Source: Candidatus Competibacteraceae bacterium
GTDB lineage: Bacteria > Pseudomonadota > Gammaproteobacteria > Competibacterales > Competibacteraceae
NCBI GenBank assembly: GCA_016712625.1
Contig: JADJQQ010000003.1
Coordinates: 141,953-205,952 of the forward strand
Direction of reading: 5' to 3'
Length of the DNA: 64,000 nt
A program made the translations under genes and the position numbers. Under the pieces are notes generated by a model. The model saw only the letters and a list, made by a program, of their open reading frames with translations, had not been told where the DNA came from and ran no database searches. Below are positions 46,528 through 56,190 of this stretch, in pieces. Every line of letters begins with the position of its first letter. The first letter of the stretch is position 1.

Positions 46528-46926
46528 TTACACCATGCTCTCTTTCACCATCGTGTTGTTCCTTAACCAATCGGCAAACGCTTCCTCTTGCAGTTCACCA
46601 CTGGCTAACGCGGACACAAATCGAGTCGCTTCAAATTCCGAAGCCGTGAGTTGAAGATTATTTCGCGCCAGGAACACATAGCCGGTCATGAAGCCCGTGC
46701 GTTTGTTGCCGTCCACAAAAGGGTGATTGCGAATGATGCCCACGACATAGGCTGCCGCCAGTGCCGCTAAATCCGGCTGATCATAAGTCAACAGTTGACG
46801 GGGCCGCGCCAGCGCCGATTCAAGCAAGCCGGTATCGCGAAGACCGCTTGGCCCGCCATGCTCGGCGAGCAAGCGGTCGTGCATCGCCAAGACCACATGG
46901 GTTTCTATCCAAATGGGCTCTTTCAT
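46528..46926 (-). CDS. doc: Doc toxin (Fic fold)
   Basis: The protein has 132 residues. The motif HPFVDGNKRTGF (H68-R76) is that of Doc, a compact Fic protein that phosphorylates EF-Tu and stops translation. YVFLARNNLQLTASEFEA and the short C-terminus are typical. The ATG overlaps the antitoxin stop by four bases. Intact. Confidence 0.9.
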   Translation of the reverse strand: MKEPIWIETHVVLAMHDRLLAEHGGPSGLRDTGLLESALARPRQLLTYDQPDLAALAAAYVVGIIRNHPFVDGNKRTGFMTGYVFLARNNLQLTASEFEATRFVSALASGELQEEAFADWLRNNTMVKESMV

Positions 46927-47150
46927 TTCGCCAACGCATGGAGGGTGTTGCGATAGCGGGCCATACCTTCTTCAGCCAGCTTCATCTGGGCTTCAAACTC
47001 CGGGTCATAGGGGGTCAAGCGATAGCCGCCTTCGGGCGTCTCGGTCAGGATAAGCCGATCTCCATCTTCGACATGCAAGCGGCTGATCGCTTCCATCGGC
47101 AGAACAACGCCCAGCGAATTGCCCAGTTTGCGAATTTTTAGGTTAATCAT
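46923..47150 (-). CDS. AbrB/SpoVT-type antitoxin of Doc
   Basis: I start at ATG 47150 (MINLKIRKLGNSLGVVLPME) because this is the standard swapped-hairpin AbrB N-terminus; a longer frame from 47213 adds nothing. The 75 residues include RLHVEDGDRLILTETPEGGY, then a helical tail (QMKLAEEGMARYRNTLHALA) that would wrap the toxin. It represses the operon at the palindrome upstream and neutralises Doc. Confidence 0.88.
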   Translation of the reverse strand: MINLKIRKLGNSLGVVLPMEAISRLHVEDGDRLILTETPEGGYRLTPYDPEFEAQMKLAEEGMARYRNTLHALAK

Positions 47151-47168
47151 GACGGTTGTCCCTTTAGA

Positions 47169-47196
47169 GCATGTTATTACAAAAGTGATAACATGC
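47169..47196. promoter_or_regulatory. Operator of the AbrB/Doc operon
   Basis: GCATGTTAT (47169-47177) and ATAACATGC (47188-47196) form a perfect palindrome 19 bases upstream of the antitoxin start, as expected for autoregulation. Confidence 0.7.
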
Positions 47197-47336
47197 TTGC
47201 CCTGAAGATTCAAGCAAGAAAATAGGGCCGTATAACCCTTTCACTCTCTCGACGGGATGCTTCTCCCCCTGCCCCGTTTACCCATGATAACGTATTTTAT
47301 CTTGTGTAAAACCAAAACCAAGGGTAGGGTGATTCC

Positions 47337-48409
47337 ATGAGCAAAACACCCCGCCAATCCAAGACCATTCCCGTTACTCATCAGGGCGAATTGCCCTTGG
47401 CGCTGCCGGGCCGAATAGAACCAGCGGCATTGCCGGAGTCTGTGACCCCTGGGCCTGAAACTCTCTCCGCCCGCGCCCTGACCGCCGCCGAATTCCAGGG
47501 CTTGGCCGATGTGCCGCCCGAACTGGAATGGTTCGCGAACATCGCGAACGCCAAAACCCGCCGGGCCTATCAGCAAGACGTGGCGGACTTCACCGCCTTC
47601 GTCGGGATCGCTCGCCCGGAAGAATTCCGGATCGTCACTCGCGCGCACTTCATCGCCTGGCGCAAGGATTTGGAGCGGCGCGAACTCGCGCCGTCCACCA
47701 TCCGGCGCAAGCTCGCCGCGCTCTCCTCGCTGTTTGATCACCTCTGCGAACAAAACGCGATTACGCACAATCCGGTAGACGGCGTGAAGCGTCCCAAGGC
47801 CAACAACAATGAAGGGCTGACGCCGGCCTTGGGCGATGCCCAAGCGCGGGCCTTACTGGATGCGCCTCCAGCCAATACGTTGAAGGGCCAGCGGGATCGG
47901 GCAATCCTGGCCACGCTGCTCTATCACGGCCTGCGCCGGGAAGAACTGTGCAAACTGCGGGTGCGCGATCTCCAGCAGCGGGAAGGCGTGCTTCACCTGC
48001 GAATTGAGGGCAAGGGCGAGAAGATCCGTTTCGTGCCGGTGGCCGCGAAAGCGGCGCGGCTCGTCAAAGAGTATCTGGAAGTGGCTGGGCATGGCGATGA
48101 CCTTCAGGGACCGCTGTTTCGTCCGGTGAAGAACAACTCAACCGGAACGCTGAACAAACCGCTCAACCCGGCCTCGGTCTATCAGGAAGTGGTCCGGCGC
48201 TACGGCAAGCAGGTCGGCATCAACGCGGATGTTCACGGTTTCTGCGTCCATTCCTGCGCGCTACGGCGGCGACAAACGCCTTGGAGCACAACGCCGATAT
48301 TGCCAAAGTCCAGGAGTGGTTGGGACATGCCAATGTCTCCACCACGCGCCTCTATGACAAGCGGAAAAATCGACCGGAAGACAGTCCGACCTTTCGGGTG
48401 GATTACTGA
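47337..48409 (+). pseudogene. Tyrosine recombinase/integrase (one-base frameshift)
   Basis: A SAM-like N-domain (NAKTRRAYQQDVADFTAFVG) and a catalytic domain are present. The first arginine lies in YHGLRREELCKLRVRDL. Near 48250 one C is missing; restoring it gives [40 protein letters not shown], so all catalytic residues (R, K, H-x-x-R, H, Y) can be found. About 357 residues are expected, ending TFRVDY. Of the XerC/phage-integrase type; it may have integrated the element to its right. No core attachment duplication was identified. Confidence 0.8.
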
Positions 48410-48664
48410 ATCTTCTCCGGGGGAGTGATTCAGGGAAAATACTGAAATGAAATCATCTATACTGGCTCTGGGCAGTCTTGCCCTTCCGGTGATGTGGTTC
48501 TCCAGCTCGTGATTCGACCACACTCCTCCACCTCGCCAGGAATACTCCTCCTGGTTCCAAATTTTTTCTGTGCGGCTGCAACACTCTAACGTTGCTGTCG
48601 GTCTTCAGACGCAGAGTTACTGAGCGGTCACAACTAATAAGCCGGCAAACTGCTTGTTAAGTAT

Positions 48665-48991
48665 TCATTCTGGATTTGGCAACTTTACGTCTTCTGCGCC
48701 TGAAGGTAGAGGAGAATATCCAGCATATCCTGGATAGCCGGGATAACCAGGGTACCCTGGATACCCTGGATAGCCGGGGTATCCACGATATGGCTTGTTG
48801 TAAAAGTGATAAATCCTACTTTCGTTTGTAATAGATCCAAGGTAATTACCATCTGTTGTTACAACATCATTATTTCCCCATGGTAACCATCCGATCCAAT
48901 TGCCATTAGTGTTGTAAACCATGTTACCTTTCTTAAAGGCAATCCAATCCCCACTCGAATTAAAGAGATAGTTTATATTTAACATCTTCAT
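48665..48991 (-). CDS. 4-fold beta-flower-like protein with GYP repeats
   Basis: The protein has 108 residues. Short repeated strands with W/G pairs (GDWIAFKKGNMVYNTNGNWI, GWLPWGNNDVVTTDGNYLGS) resemble the 4-fold beta flower domain. The C-terminal third is (GYP)n, with seven GYP/GYA-type units encoded by a 9-bp tandem repeat at about 48725-48785. There is no signal peptide. Such domains occur in polymorphic-toxin and defence neighbourhoods; a role here is unknown. It lies downstream of the nuclease gene with a gap of about 110 bases. The gap 48410-48664 holds nothing I can name. Confidence 0.6.
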   Translation of the reverse strand: MKMLNINYLFNSSGDWIAFKKGNMVYNTNGNWIGWLPWGNNDVVTTDGNYLGSITNESRIYHFYNKPYRGYPGYPGYPGYPGYPGYPGYAGYSPLPSGAEDVKLPNPE

Positions 48992-49100
48992 TCTTATATT
49001 CCTTAAACAATAGGAACTTCTACATCGTTACCTAATAGTTGGTTTTTGTTAACACGATCCCAGCGACACGGCCTATCTTAAGTTTATGCCTGCTCAAAAT

Positions 49101-50591
49101 TTAGGCATTAGAAGCAGATGGTTTGTTGTCTCTACATGCGTCGATTAATACCACATCCCGCCGCCCATTAAGCCCTAAATCATTTAGGACTTTCAGTAAT
49201 CTTTTAAGATCATTGTCAGTAAAATGAAGTATTGCTTTAATCGATTTTTTTGTGTCATTCGCTGCTTCATAAATGCTAACTTGATGTTGTAAATTTTGCT
49301 TCAACTTTGAATTCGATGCTAGCTTGAACTCCACTAAAGTTTTATCCATACTGCCTTTGGACACTTTGTAATCCACTGGGCCACGCCCATTATTGACCTC
49401 ACGGTTGACATCAAATGGAGTGGCAAACCATGTTAGACGATACATAATTTGCAGGTCAGCTTCACGCTGTATGGGCTTACCTCCCATGTAAAATATTCGG
49501 TAACCATCTTGTTTCTCAATTACATCTTTAAGAAAATGTACACGACGAAGAGCTTCCTCAAAGCTATCGCCTAATCTATAAAATTCAGTACCAGCAAGAT
49601 GGTTGCCAACAAGTGATTTAATTTGTTCGATGAACTGAAACTCAGTTTCTCGGACTTTCAATCCGCTAATTTCATGGGCCTCGTCCCCGTGATCCTCTTT
49701 GTGTTTAATATAGTAATCTATCAGTTGGGGAAATTGCTCTACCGTAGCTGCTGCTGCCTCGCGGATTTCCTTATCTTTCGCATCTTCGGAAAGGCGTTGA
49801 AGAAAATAGTGATTAACCTGCGCCCGTAACTGATCATCCGGCACAGCATTATAGAGTGTTTGGAATTGGTCCAATAGATCACTGCGATTAATCCAAGCTT
49901 CATCTTTTGTTAGGATGTCTTTAGGTGTTAAAAGCACGAAATCGGAACCAAAAGCTGGAAGCTCGTATTGCGCTCCCCTCCACCTTCTCGTTGTGTAGTC
50001 AAAACTAACTTTATCTACGAAAAAGACTCGTAGCAGAGAGGAATTGATATGCTCACGAGCAAATTTTTGAGTGTAATTAAGAAGATAGCCCTTAATGAGA
50101 TTAGTGGTGAAGTCGCTTAGATGATCGCGACCAACACCGTCTCCAAGCAAACACAACTTTTCCAGATGGCTACCACGAGTGATCGTCTCAGCACCAAAGT
50201 CCATAAAGACATGATGCAAGTTTTTACAAAGAGCAGATGCGAAATCACCGCCAAGACCGCTACCTTTGTTACCAGTGCGACTAAAACCAAGCCAGTTTTG
50301 CCTTACTTCTGGAAAACGAAACCAGGAGTTAATTAACCCTTTGTTGATCGCCGTGTCTCTCGATACGTCACGTAAAAATTTAACATACTTAATAATCTGA
50401 TCATGGAGCGCGTTATATTCAGTTTGATGACTGTCAAATAAGAGAAATGGGTCAATAAATAGAGGTAAATCATTGATAAGCGAGATATTGAATGCTCCAT
50501 AATCTTCGAGGACTTTGGGAGCAACTTCAAAGAAGTCTGTAAAGTAAATGCGAGCATCCATCCCCTCTTTAGCTAAACCTGAAGTGCTCAT
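49101..50591 (-). CDS. PD-(D/E)XK nuclease-like cargo protein
   Basis: The protein has 496 residues and is intact. The C-terminal region has GPVDYK ... KTLVEFKLASN: D407, E421-x-K423 form a PD-(D/E)XK nuclease site, with the helix NLQHQVSIYEAA following. The N-terminal 350 residues are mixed and unassigned, starting MSTSGLAKEGMDARIYFTDF, with FFEVAPKVLEDYG and LFIDPFLLFDS. The gene begins 15 bases after the 48-codon gene, where the first arm has an HEPN gene; the first eight bases of both cargo genes are the same. A phage- or plasmid-targeting effector is likely by context. Confidence 0.7.
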   Translation of the reverse strand: MSTSGLAKEGMDARIYFTDFFEVAPKVLEDYGAFNISLINDLPLFIDPFLLFDSHQTEYNALHDQIIKYVKFLRDVSRDTAINKGLINSWFRFPEVRQNWLGFSRTGNKGSGLGGDFASALCKNLHHVFMDFGAETITRGSHLEKLCLLGDGVGRDHLSDFTTNLIKGYLLNYTQKFAREHINSSLLRVFFVDKVSFDYTTRRWRGAQYELPAFGSDFVLLTPKDILTKDEAWINRSDLLDQFQTLYNAVPDDQLRAQVNHYFLQRLSEDAKDKEIREAAAATVEQFPQLIDYYIKHKEDHGDEAHEISGLKVRETEFQFIEQIKSLVGNHLAGTEFYRLGDSFEEALRRVHFLKDVIEKQDGYRIFYMGGKPIQREADLQIMYRLTWFATPFDVNREVNNGRGPVDYKVSKGSMDKTLVEFKLASNSKLKQNLQHQVSIYEAANDTKKSIKAILHFTDNDLKRLLKVLNDLGLNGRRDVVLIDACRDNKPSASNA

Positions 50592-50606
50592 GCGTTAAAC
50601 ATCACC

Positions 50607-50753
50607 TCACTTCTTGCCGCGATTGGGCCGCTGCGTTAGGGCCGATCCGGCTGCGCTCTTCGCATCCTTGCTCGCCTTCGGGTTGCTCAAAACTCTACCC
50701 GCTGCGGAAGCTGCTTTCTTACTCGTCACTTCGCTGTTGCTTTTCTTTGCCAT
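50607..50753 (-). CDS. 48-residue Lys/Ser/Ala-rich protein, copy 2
   Basis: Same start, ribosome site (GAGGTG) and length as 3495-3641; the end reads ALTQRPNRGKK. The reading frame is kept while the neighbouring XRE gene of copy 1 collected indels. Here it leads the nuclease gene. Confidence 0.75.
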   Translation of the reverse strand: MAKKSNSEVTSKKAASAAGRVLSNPKASKDAKSAAGSALTQRPNRGKK

Positions 50754-50861
50754 AAAATCACCTCATCTATTTGAAACATATATAAATTTTAAATTTGCGA
50801 TCATTTTCGCAAGCTTATTCTATAGTGTGATTATCAAACAAACAAGTATTATTTTGCCTTT

Positions 50862-50899
50862 TTTGTTCTTTGGTGCCAATAATAGGACTAAAGAACAAA
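50862..50899. promoter_or_regulatory. Operator palindrome of the XRE-ImmA module, copy 2
   Basis: TTTGTTCTTT (50862-50871) and AAAGAACAAA (50890-50899) with an 18-bp spacer. Arms are conserved with copy 1 while the spacer changed, between the divergent 48-codon and XRE genes. Confidence 0.65.
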
Positions 50900-50950
50900 C
50901 TCAGGGAGCGAAGTCATCGCAACCGGAACCCAAGCGGGAGAGCAAAAACC

Positions 50951-52192
50951 ATGTCCTTCAACCCAAACACCCTCGGAAGGAGGCTGCGCGAAGCAAGGGA
51001 AAACTGCGGATTGAGTCAACAAGTTGCGGCGGATTCCATCAGCATACCGCGAACGGCGGTCACGCAACTTGAGGCGGGCAACCGTGCCGTTTCAACCCTG
51101 GAACTGGCCCAACTTGCGGAGTTGTACAAACAGCCTGTAGCCGATTTCTTTAGCGAACAACCTCTTCGTGAGGATGATCTACTGGTCGCGCTACATCGGT
51201 TGGCTCCGGGCCTCGATACCCGTTCGGATATCAAAGAACAGGTAGAGCGCTGCCTGAGCCTCTGTCGGGAAGGTTGCTCGCTGGAAAAATTATTGGGGCG
51301 ATCCCCGCGAAGTGGCCCGCCAGCCTATAACTTGCCCGCGCCACGAACGGCCAGTGAAGCCGTTCGGCAAGGTGAGCAAGTGGCTCTCCAAGAGCGGAAG
51401 CGGCTTGGTTTGGGTCAGACGCCCATTGCCAACATGGGAGAATTGATCTCGGATCAAGGAATCTGGTCCTCTGGCGTCAACTTGCCTGATGAAATGTCCG
51501 GCCTGTTTCTACGCCATACCTCCATCGGCATGGCGATCCTCGTCAATTTTGACCATGTTCAGGGGCGCAAACGCTTTTCCTACGCGCATGAGTACGCCCA
51601 TGCCCTACTCGACCGGGATCGCACGGCCACGGTCTCGACTCGCGATAATGCTTCCGAACTGATTGAGAAGCGAGCAAACGCTTTTGCCGCCGCGTTGCTG
51701 ATGCCCGGTGAAGGGGTAACGGAGTTCCTCCGCTCTCTCGATAAAGGATTGCCTAGCCGATATGAACAAACGATTTTCGACGTAGCGACTGAGGGGCGGA
51801 TTGATACTCAAACTCGGCCTGTTCCGGGGTCTCAGGCCATTACTCATCAGGATGCGGCAATGCTTGCTCATCACTTCGGGGTGAGCTACCAAGCCGCTAC
51901 TTACCGGCTAAAGAGCCTGAACCTAGTTTCACAACCAGAATGTGCCAAACTGCTAGAGCGCGAATCGGAAGGGAAAGGATTTCTCGACTTCCTAAAAATG
52001 TTGGATGATCTCGATAAGCCAGAAAGCAGAGAACGGCAAGATCGCGAACTCAAGAGTCAAATTGTTCACCTTGCCATTGAAGCGTATCGCCGGGAAGAGA
52101 TTTCTCGGGGCAAGCTTCTTGATCTCAGCAAGAAGCTGGAATTACCTGGACGCAAGCTGATTGAGCTTGCTGAAGCCGTTAAGGAAGATTAG
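50951..52192 (+). CDS. XRE-family regulator fused to ImmA/IrrE zinc peptidase
   Basis: I start at ATG 50951 (MSFNPNTLGRRLREARENCG), 413 residues; a longer frame from 50870 would run through the operator. The HTH lies at about residues 8-60 (SQQVAADSISIPRTAVTQLE). The M78/ImmA domain has H213-E-Y-A-H217 in RFSYAHEYAHALLD and the later NAFAAALLMPGE. A third winged-helix-like segment (DAAMLAHHFGVSYQAATYRL) follows. Relatives act as repressors or cleave repressors when DNA damage or infection is sensed. The gene precedes the PIN gene by eight bases, the arrangement of an antitoxin-toxin pair. Confidence 0.88.
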   Translation: MSFNPNTLGRRLREARENCGLSQQVAADSISIPRTAVTQLEAGNRAVSTLELAQLAELYKQPVADFFSEQPLREDDLLVALHRLAPGLDTRSDIKEQVERCLSLCREGCSLEKLLGRSPRSGPPAYNLPAPRTASEAVRQGEQVALQERKRLGLGQTPIANMGELISDQGIWSSGVNLPDEMSGLFLRHTSIGMAILVNFDHVQGRKRFSYAHEYAHALLDRDRTATVSTRDNASELIEKRANAFAAALLMPGEGVTEFLRSLDKGLPSRYEQTIFDVATEGRIDTQTRPVPGSQAITHQDAAMLAHHFGVSYQAATYRLKSLNLVSQPECAKLLERESEGKGFLDFLKMLDDLDKPESRERQDRELKSQIVHLAIEAYRREEISRGKLLDLSKKLELPGRKLIELAEAVKED

Positions 52193-52200
52193 TTACTGGA

Positions 52201-52719
52201 GTGCTGTTAGTGGAAGGTCCATCGTCTATTGTTATTGCTGATACCTCGGTGCTCATCAACTTCCTTGCAATAGGCCGTATGGACTTGATCAAGCGGCACT
52301 CGTGCCGCTTTTTAATCACAGATCATGTACGGCAAGAAATTACAGAACACTACCAGGAACAATTTTCTTGCCTAACAGACGCATTAGAGCAAGGTATTCT
52401 TGAAGAAATTTCGGTGACCGATCCAGAAGAAATTGAAACATTCGTCAAGTTGACCGGACTTGAGAGCTTCGGCAACGGTGAATGTGCTTGTATCGCTGTT
52501 GCTCTTCATCGCAGTTACACCTTGGCGATTGACGATAAAAAAGCCATAAAGCAAGCTCACCTCTCCTGCCCCACGATCTGCATCGCCACCACTGAAGACT
52601 TGATGGTGTCTATGATTAAAGCTGAACTCATTACTGTGAATGAAGCTGACGCCATTAAAGATGAATGGGCTTCATCCTATAAATTTAAGCTCAAAATTCA
52701 GTCGTTTGGAGATATCTAA
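52201..52719 (+). CDS. PIN-domain ribonuclease, COG2405/DUF3368-like
   Basis: The protein has 172 residues and starts at GTG 52201. IVIADTSVLINFLAIGRMDL carries the first catalytic aspartate (D14); GNGECACIAVALHR and LAIDDKKAIKQA supply further acidic residues. PIN toxins cut RNA. It is coupled to the XRE-ImmA gene, a pairing previously proposed as toxin-antitoxin, with the XRE-peptidase as antitoxin or regulator. In the first arm this gene is mostly deleted while its partner decays too. Confidence 0.8.
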   Translation: MLLVEGPSSIVIADTSVLINFLAIGRMDLIKRHSCRFLITDHVRQEITEHYQEQFSCLTDALEQGILEEISVTDPEEIETFVKLTGLESFGNGECACIAVALHRSYTLAIDDKKAIKQAHLSCPTICIATTEDLMVSMIKAELITVNEADAIKDEWASSYKFKLKIQSFGDI

Positions 52720-52791
52720 TTTAATGCCGATTGGCTGTGCATCTAGTCCATGGAACAGCCGTTCTCCATAGATAAATGCGAATGAATAACA

Positions 52792-53401
52792 TTACAATAT
52801 TACCTCACAACCTATCCAGTGAGTATGTGAACCATTTGGGCATTCTCCAGAAGATGGTACGAAATAGTAGCTCAAACCACTTACCCTCCATACAGCGAGA
52901 TCTACAATACCGTCGTCATCGTAATCAGCAGGGAAGGGAGTATCATTTTGCAAGCCCCATTGTAATACATAGTAATTTGAGTTTGAGATGCTTGTTCTTA
53001 TGTACCAACTTCCATTACTTGGACGCCACACCGAAATTTGAGAAATTCCGTTTCCATCATAATCCGCAGAAACAGGTATGTCGCCGTTTAATCCCCATTG
53101 GATAGCAACATAGTTGTTTGTTTTTCCCCACCCTAATTTATAATCGTAGAGGACATACCACATTGGCGCCCCTCCATTTCTGTATACCGCGAAATCTGGT
53201 TTTCTATCTCCATTGAAGTCACCTATAAACGGCTTATCCTGGTAATCCCCATTGAGTAATACGATCTATTCCAAAGTTTTCAGATGATAACCGGTAATAC
53301 CAATTTCCAGTGGTATTATCCCAGTTTATACTATCAGGGTGCCCATCTAAATCTAAGTCTGCACTAAATTTATCTAACCACTTTTTAATCTCTTGGATTG
53401 C
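52792..53401 (-). pseudogene. FG-GAP/VCBS-type C-terminal region of the GH5-like protein
   Basis: Repeats of the form ADYDGNGISQISVWRPSNGS, then WYIRTS and QWGLQNDTPFPADYDDDG, are tandem FG-GAP-like units. The upstream part (KFSADLDLDGHPDSINWDNT, YYRLSSENFGIDRITQWGLP) is in another frame after an indel near 53245. The whole follows the GH5-like frame after one in-frame TAA, so the two were probably one secreted protein. Confidence 0.6.
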
Positions 53402-54295
53402 TTAAGGGTTTTGCTCATAGTCCCATATAGATGATTCTCTAAATGCATGTATTGTTAGATTCAAATTTAAGACAGAACTGAAACGAGTGGCATCTCTTAA
53501 AAAAGCTGCTGCACTAGGATTTGTATTGAGAATGGCAATCTCACCAACATATCCAGGGATACCATATTTTTTAGCGGTAGAGCTGACTTTACTTAATAGA
53601 GAAAATAGATTTTTTCTCGTGAAGTCTCCTGTTCCATAATACACATTGTTAACAAATTGCATTTCATTCCAATCGTAGAAGTGAACCTCTAAAACTTGAT
53701 TTGAAATTCCAGGAATAGGATGATAATTTTTATCTACGTTACCAATAATTGCTCCTGGATTTGCGTAGATTATCGGATGTACGGAATCAATGCTACGAAT
53801 ACGTTGGGCAGCGTTTAGGGCAATTTCTTCCCAATTTAAATTGACTGGTTCATTAGATAAATCATACCAAACATTCTTATATTTTTTTAAAGAGGTTGCT
53901 AAAGCTCCCCAATCAGATACGAATTGGTTGACATCGTGAATTTCAGAACCTGGTACCGATCTATCTGGCCAGAGAAAGGTAATAGCAACTATCATTCCTT
54001 TGGGCTCTGTTGTGGTGAGAAGTGTTTTTATGCGGTTTATCCAATTAGTTAAATTCGGATCGTTCGTCAGATAAATTGGATATCGAACCATGTTCCCACC
54101 CCATTTATTGATATCACTACCGTCTACGGTAATTTGTTGGGGATGTCTGGTTGCCGTGGCGAGCTGAAAACCACGCCCTTGCTGCTGAGCAATAGCAATT
54201 GTGCAAAAAGCCAATTCCAAGATAAGAATTAGTATTGCAATTCGCACCAATGATGCTAGTGAAAAACAAATACGGGATAACGTGAATATTTTCAT
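53402..54295 (-). CDS. GH5-like (cellulase-fold) secreted glycosidase
   Basis: I take ATG 54295 (MKIFTLSRICFSLASLVRIA) as the start of a signal peptide ending near IAQQQG. The barrel shows GGNMVRYPIYL, VWYDLSNEPVN with the acid/base glutamate in NEP, EVHFYDWN, and GYVGEIAIL with the likely nucleophile glutamate, as in glycoside hydrolase family 5. The 297-residue frame stops with TAA at 53404-53402, but similarity in style continues beyond in the same frame. Substrate unknown; probably a beta-glucan or similar polymer. Confidence 0.65.
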   Translation of the reverse strand: MKIFTLSRICFSLASLVRIAILILILELAFCTIAIAQQQGRGFQLATATRHPQQITVDGSDINKWGGNMVRYPIYLTNDPNLTNWINRIKTLLTTTEPKGMIVAITFLWPDRSVPGSEIHDVNQFVSDWGALATSLKKYKNVWYDLSNEPVNLNWEEIALNAAQRIRSIDSVHPIIYANPGAIIGNVDKNYHPIPGISNQVLEVHFYDWNEMQFVNNVYYGTGDFTRKNLFSLLSKVSSTAKKYGIPGYVGEIAILNTNPSAAAFLRDATRFSSVLNLNLTIHAFRESSIWDYEQNP

Positions 54296-54350
54296 AACGA
54301 TAGCCAAATTTATATTATATTATTCTACCTTAATTCCAGAAAAACCAGAT

Positions 54351-55355
54351 ATGGACAAGGAATGTCACAGGATAAGTAGCTTTCTCCAATGCGTATGTTT
54401 CATACTATCCATAGCTATAACTTTCTACTATTTATTTAACATATCAACGTATAGCGTTAATATCCCAAATTCCGATGACTTCAATGTTTACATGGAGTTC
54501 ATCAATAAATATCTTTGCTCTGACAACATTTTGGAAAAAATCGCTCTTCTATTCAGATCCCATAATGAGCACTACCTTGTATTCCCTCGGCTACTATCCA
54601 TTGGCATACTTAAAATAGCAGGGGAGATAAATTTTGTATGGCTTAATATTTTAGGCTGCTTAGCGCTTCTAGTCTATCCTTATGTTGTTTGGGTGTCGGT
54701 TCATGTTCCTAACTCGAAACGGCTGCTGTTGTTGTTATGTGTTTGCCTGATGATTTTTCACCCGCTGTATGTTGAGGCAACTTTGTGGGCAACAGCCGCT
54801 GTTTCAAATTTGTGGGTGGTCGGATTCGTTTTACTTAGCTTCTTATATGCTCAAAAGAACGGTTTCTACTTTACATTCTTGACCTTTTTTTATGGATTGA
54901 TGGCAACTTTTACTCTCGGAAGCGGAGTGCTTGCATTTGTAATCTTGGGATTAATATTTCTAAATAGTGAGCGATATATTAAAGGAGTTTTCTCTCTTGT
55001 TCTGTTTGGAATTCTAATTTGCGTTATGCAAGCAAACTCAGCAAAGGCTGTAATTAATAAGTCTGAATTAGGGCTGTTCGACTTTACTCTGAGAGCCCTT
55101 GATTATTGGATCACTTTTCTCGGTTCTTCCTTATCATTTTATTCTCATTCTATGGGTTTGGTCAGTGGTGTAGTTTTTATTCTTTTTTTTCTCCTGCTTT
55201 GCTATCTAAGATACGATAAGACAAATCCAGCAGTTTTTGGATTATTGTTATTTTGCATCTTTACAGCTTTAGTCCAATCTCTTTCTCGCAGCCAAATGAA
55301 TCTGGACTTTTCGTACACAACCAATCGTTACAAAATTATCTCTATTCTTGCTCCC
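54351..55355 (+). pseudogene. Multi-spanning membrane protein, N-terminal part
   Basis: ATG 54351 starts MDKECHRISSFLQCVCFILS. About nine to ten membrane helices follow, with an extracytoplasmic first loop containing NSDDFNVYMEFINKYL and SHNEHYLVFPRL, in the style of bacterial glycosyltransferase-like membrane proteins. The frame runs into a GC-rich unreliable or IS-derived stretch at about 55355. A matching soluble C-terminal domain reappears at 56190, so the gene is interrupted. Confidence 0.55.
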
Positions 55356-55379
55356 CGGCCGGGCCCCGCTCTCTTCTCT

Positions 55380-56190
55380 AAGTTTTGAATTTCGGAAGCG
55401 TTTGGGGGGAAGGCCCGGCCCGGGGGACGGTGGTGCTGCCTGAGTATTGAGTGCGGGGGCCAGCATGAAAGCTTTGGAGTATAAAGTCTTCATTCTGAAA
55501 ACTTGATTGCTCTAAAATTTCGGACAGGAGGTAGTACTATCCGGGTAAGCGCAGCACACGCGATGGATATGCAGGAAATTATTACCAGTACGAAGTTTTG
55601 AAGGGGGGCGCCGGGCCGGCCCGGGCGGGGGGGGGGGGCGGGGCGGCGGGGCGGGCGGCGCCGGCGCTGTCGGCCAGATCGGGCGGTTGCGTGCGGGCGG
55701 TGGTTGAAAAAGCCCGCGGGGTGGGCGCGGCTCCGGCTTGTCGCGGTGGCGCGTGTGACTTGTTGGGGGGAGCCGGAGTGGTAGGCGGGCGGCGCCGAAC
55801 GGGATGCGCCGCCTGGACGAGGCACCCCCCCGTTCTACGGCAGCCGGCGGATGACGGCGGTGCTGCGCCGGGCCGGGTAGCGGGAATCGGCAGGTGCTGC
55901 GGCTGATGCGCCAGATGGGGTTGGCAGAGCAACCCCGACCCGGATCATCGACTGCTGCGGGGGTGACGGCGCCGGCCAATCACGTGTGGAGCACCGATAA
56001 GCTGCCCGGGGTCGGTCTGGCGGCTATTCTGGACAAGGGGCGTCTTCAACCCGGTTCTGCCTGGACTGTCTGCGAGGCCTTGCGGGGGGTGGGGGCAGCA
56101 CGGTGCTCTAGCGGGCAATCGATGGCGGTCGGGATTACACGTCAAAGGGGGTCAAAAGAGAGGTGTACCCAACGGCTGACACGCGATGTG
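55380..56190 (+). mobile_element. IS3-family element remnant in poor-quality sequence
   Basis: Between 55660 and 56110, frames in series give GQIGRLRAGG, MRRLDE, FYGSRRMTAVLRRAG, VLRLMRQMGLAEQPRPGS and NHVWSTDK, the order of an IS3-family OrfA end and OrfB transposase start. The DDE core beyond is not readable. Inverted ends were not identified. GC content and G runs differ sharply from the flanks, and several indels are probably base-calling errors. The element splits the membrane-protein gene. Confidence 0.6.

Larger units (their letters stand above)
50592..52719. repeat. Module repeat A, copy 2 (intact)
   Basis: This corresponds to 3480-5172. All three genes are open here. Homology stops at the start of the cargo gene on one side and at the end of PIN on the other. 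Confidence 0.85.

Noticed and set aside
47241..47843. 200-codon minus-strand frame opposite the recombinase
   Set aside because: It mirrors the GC-rich recombinase gene, whose motifs are clear on the plus strand.
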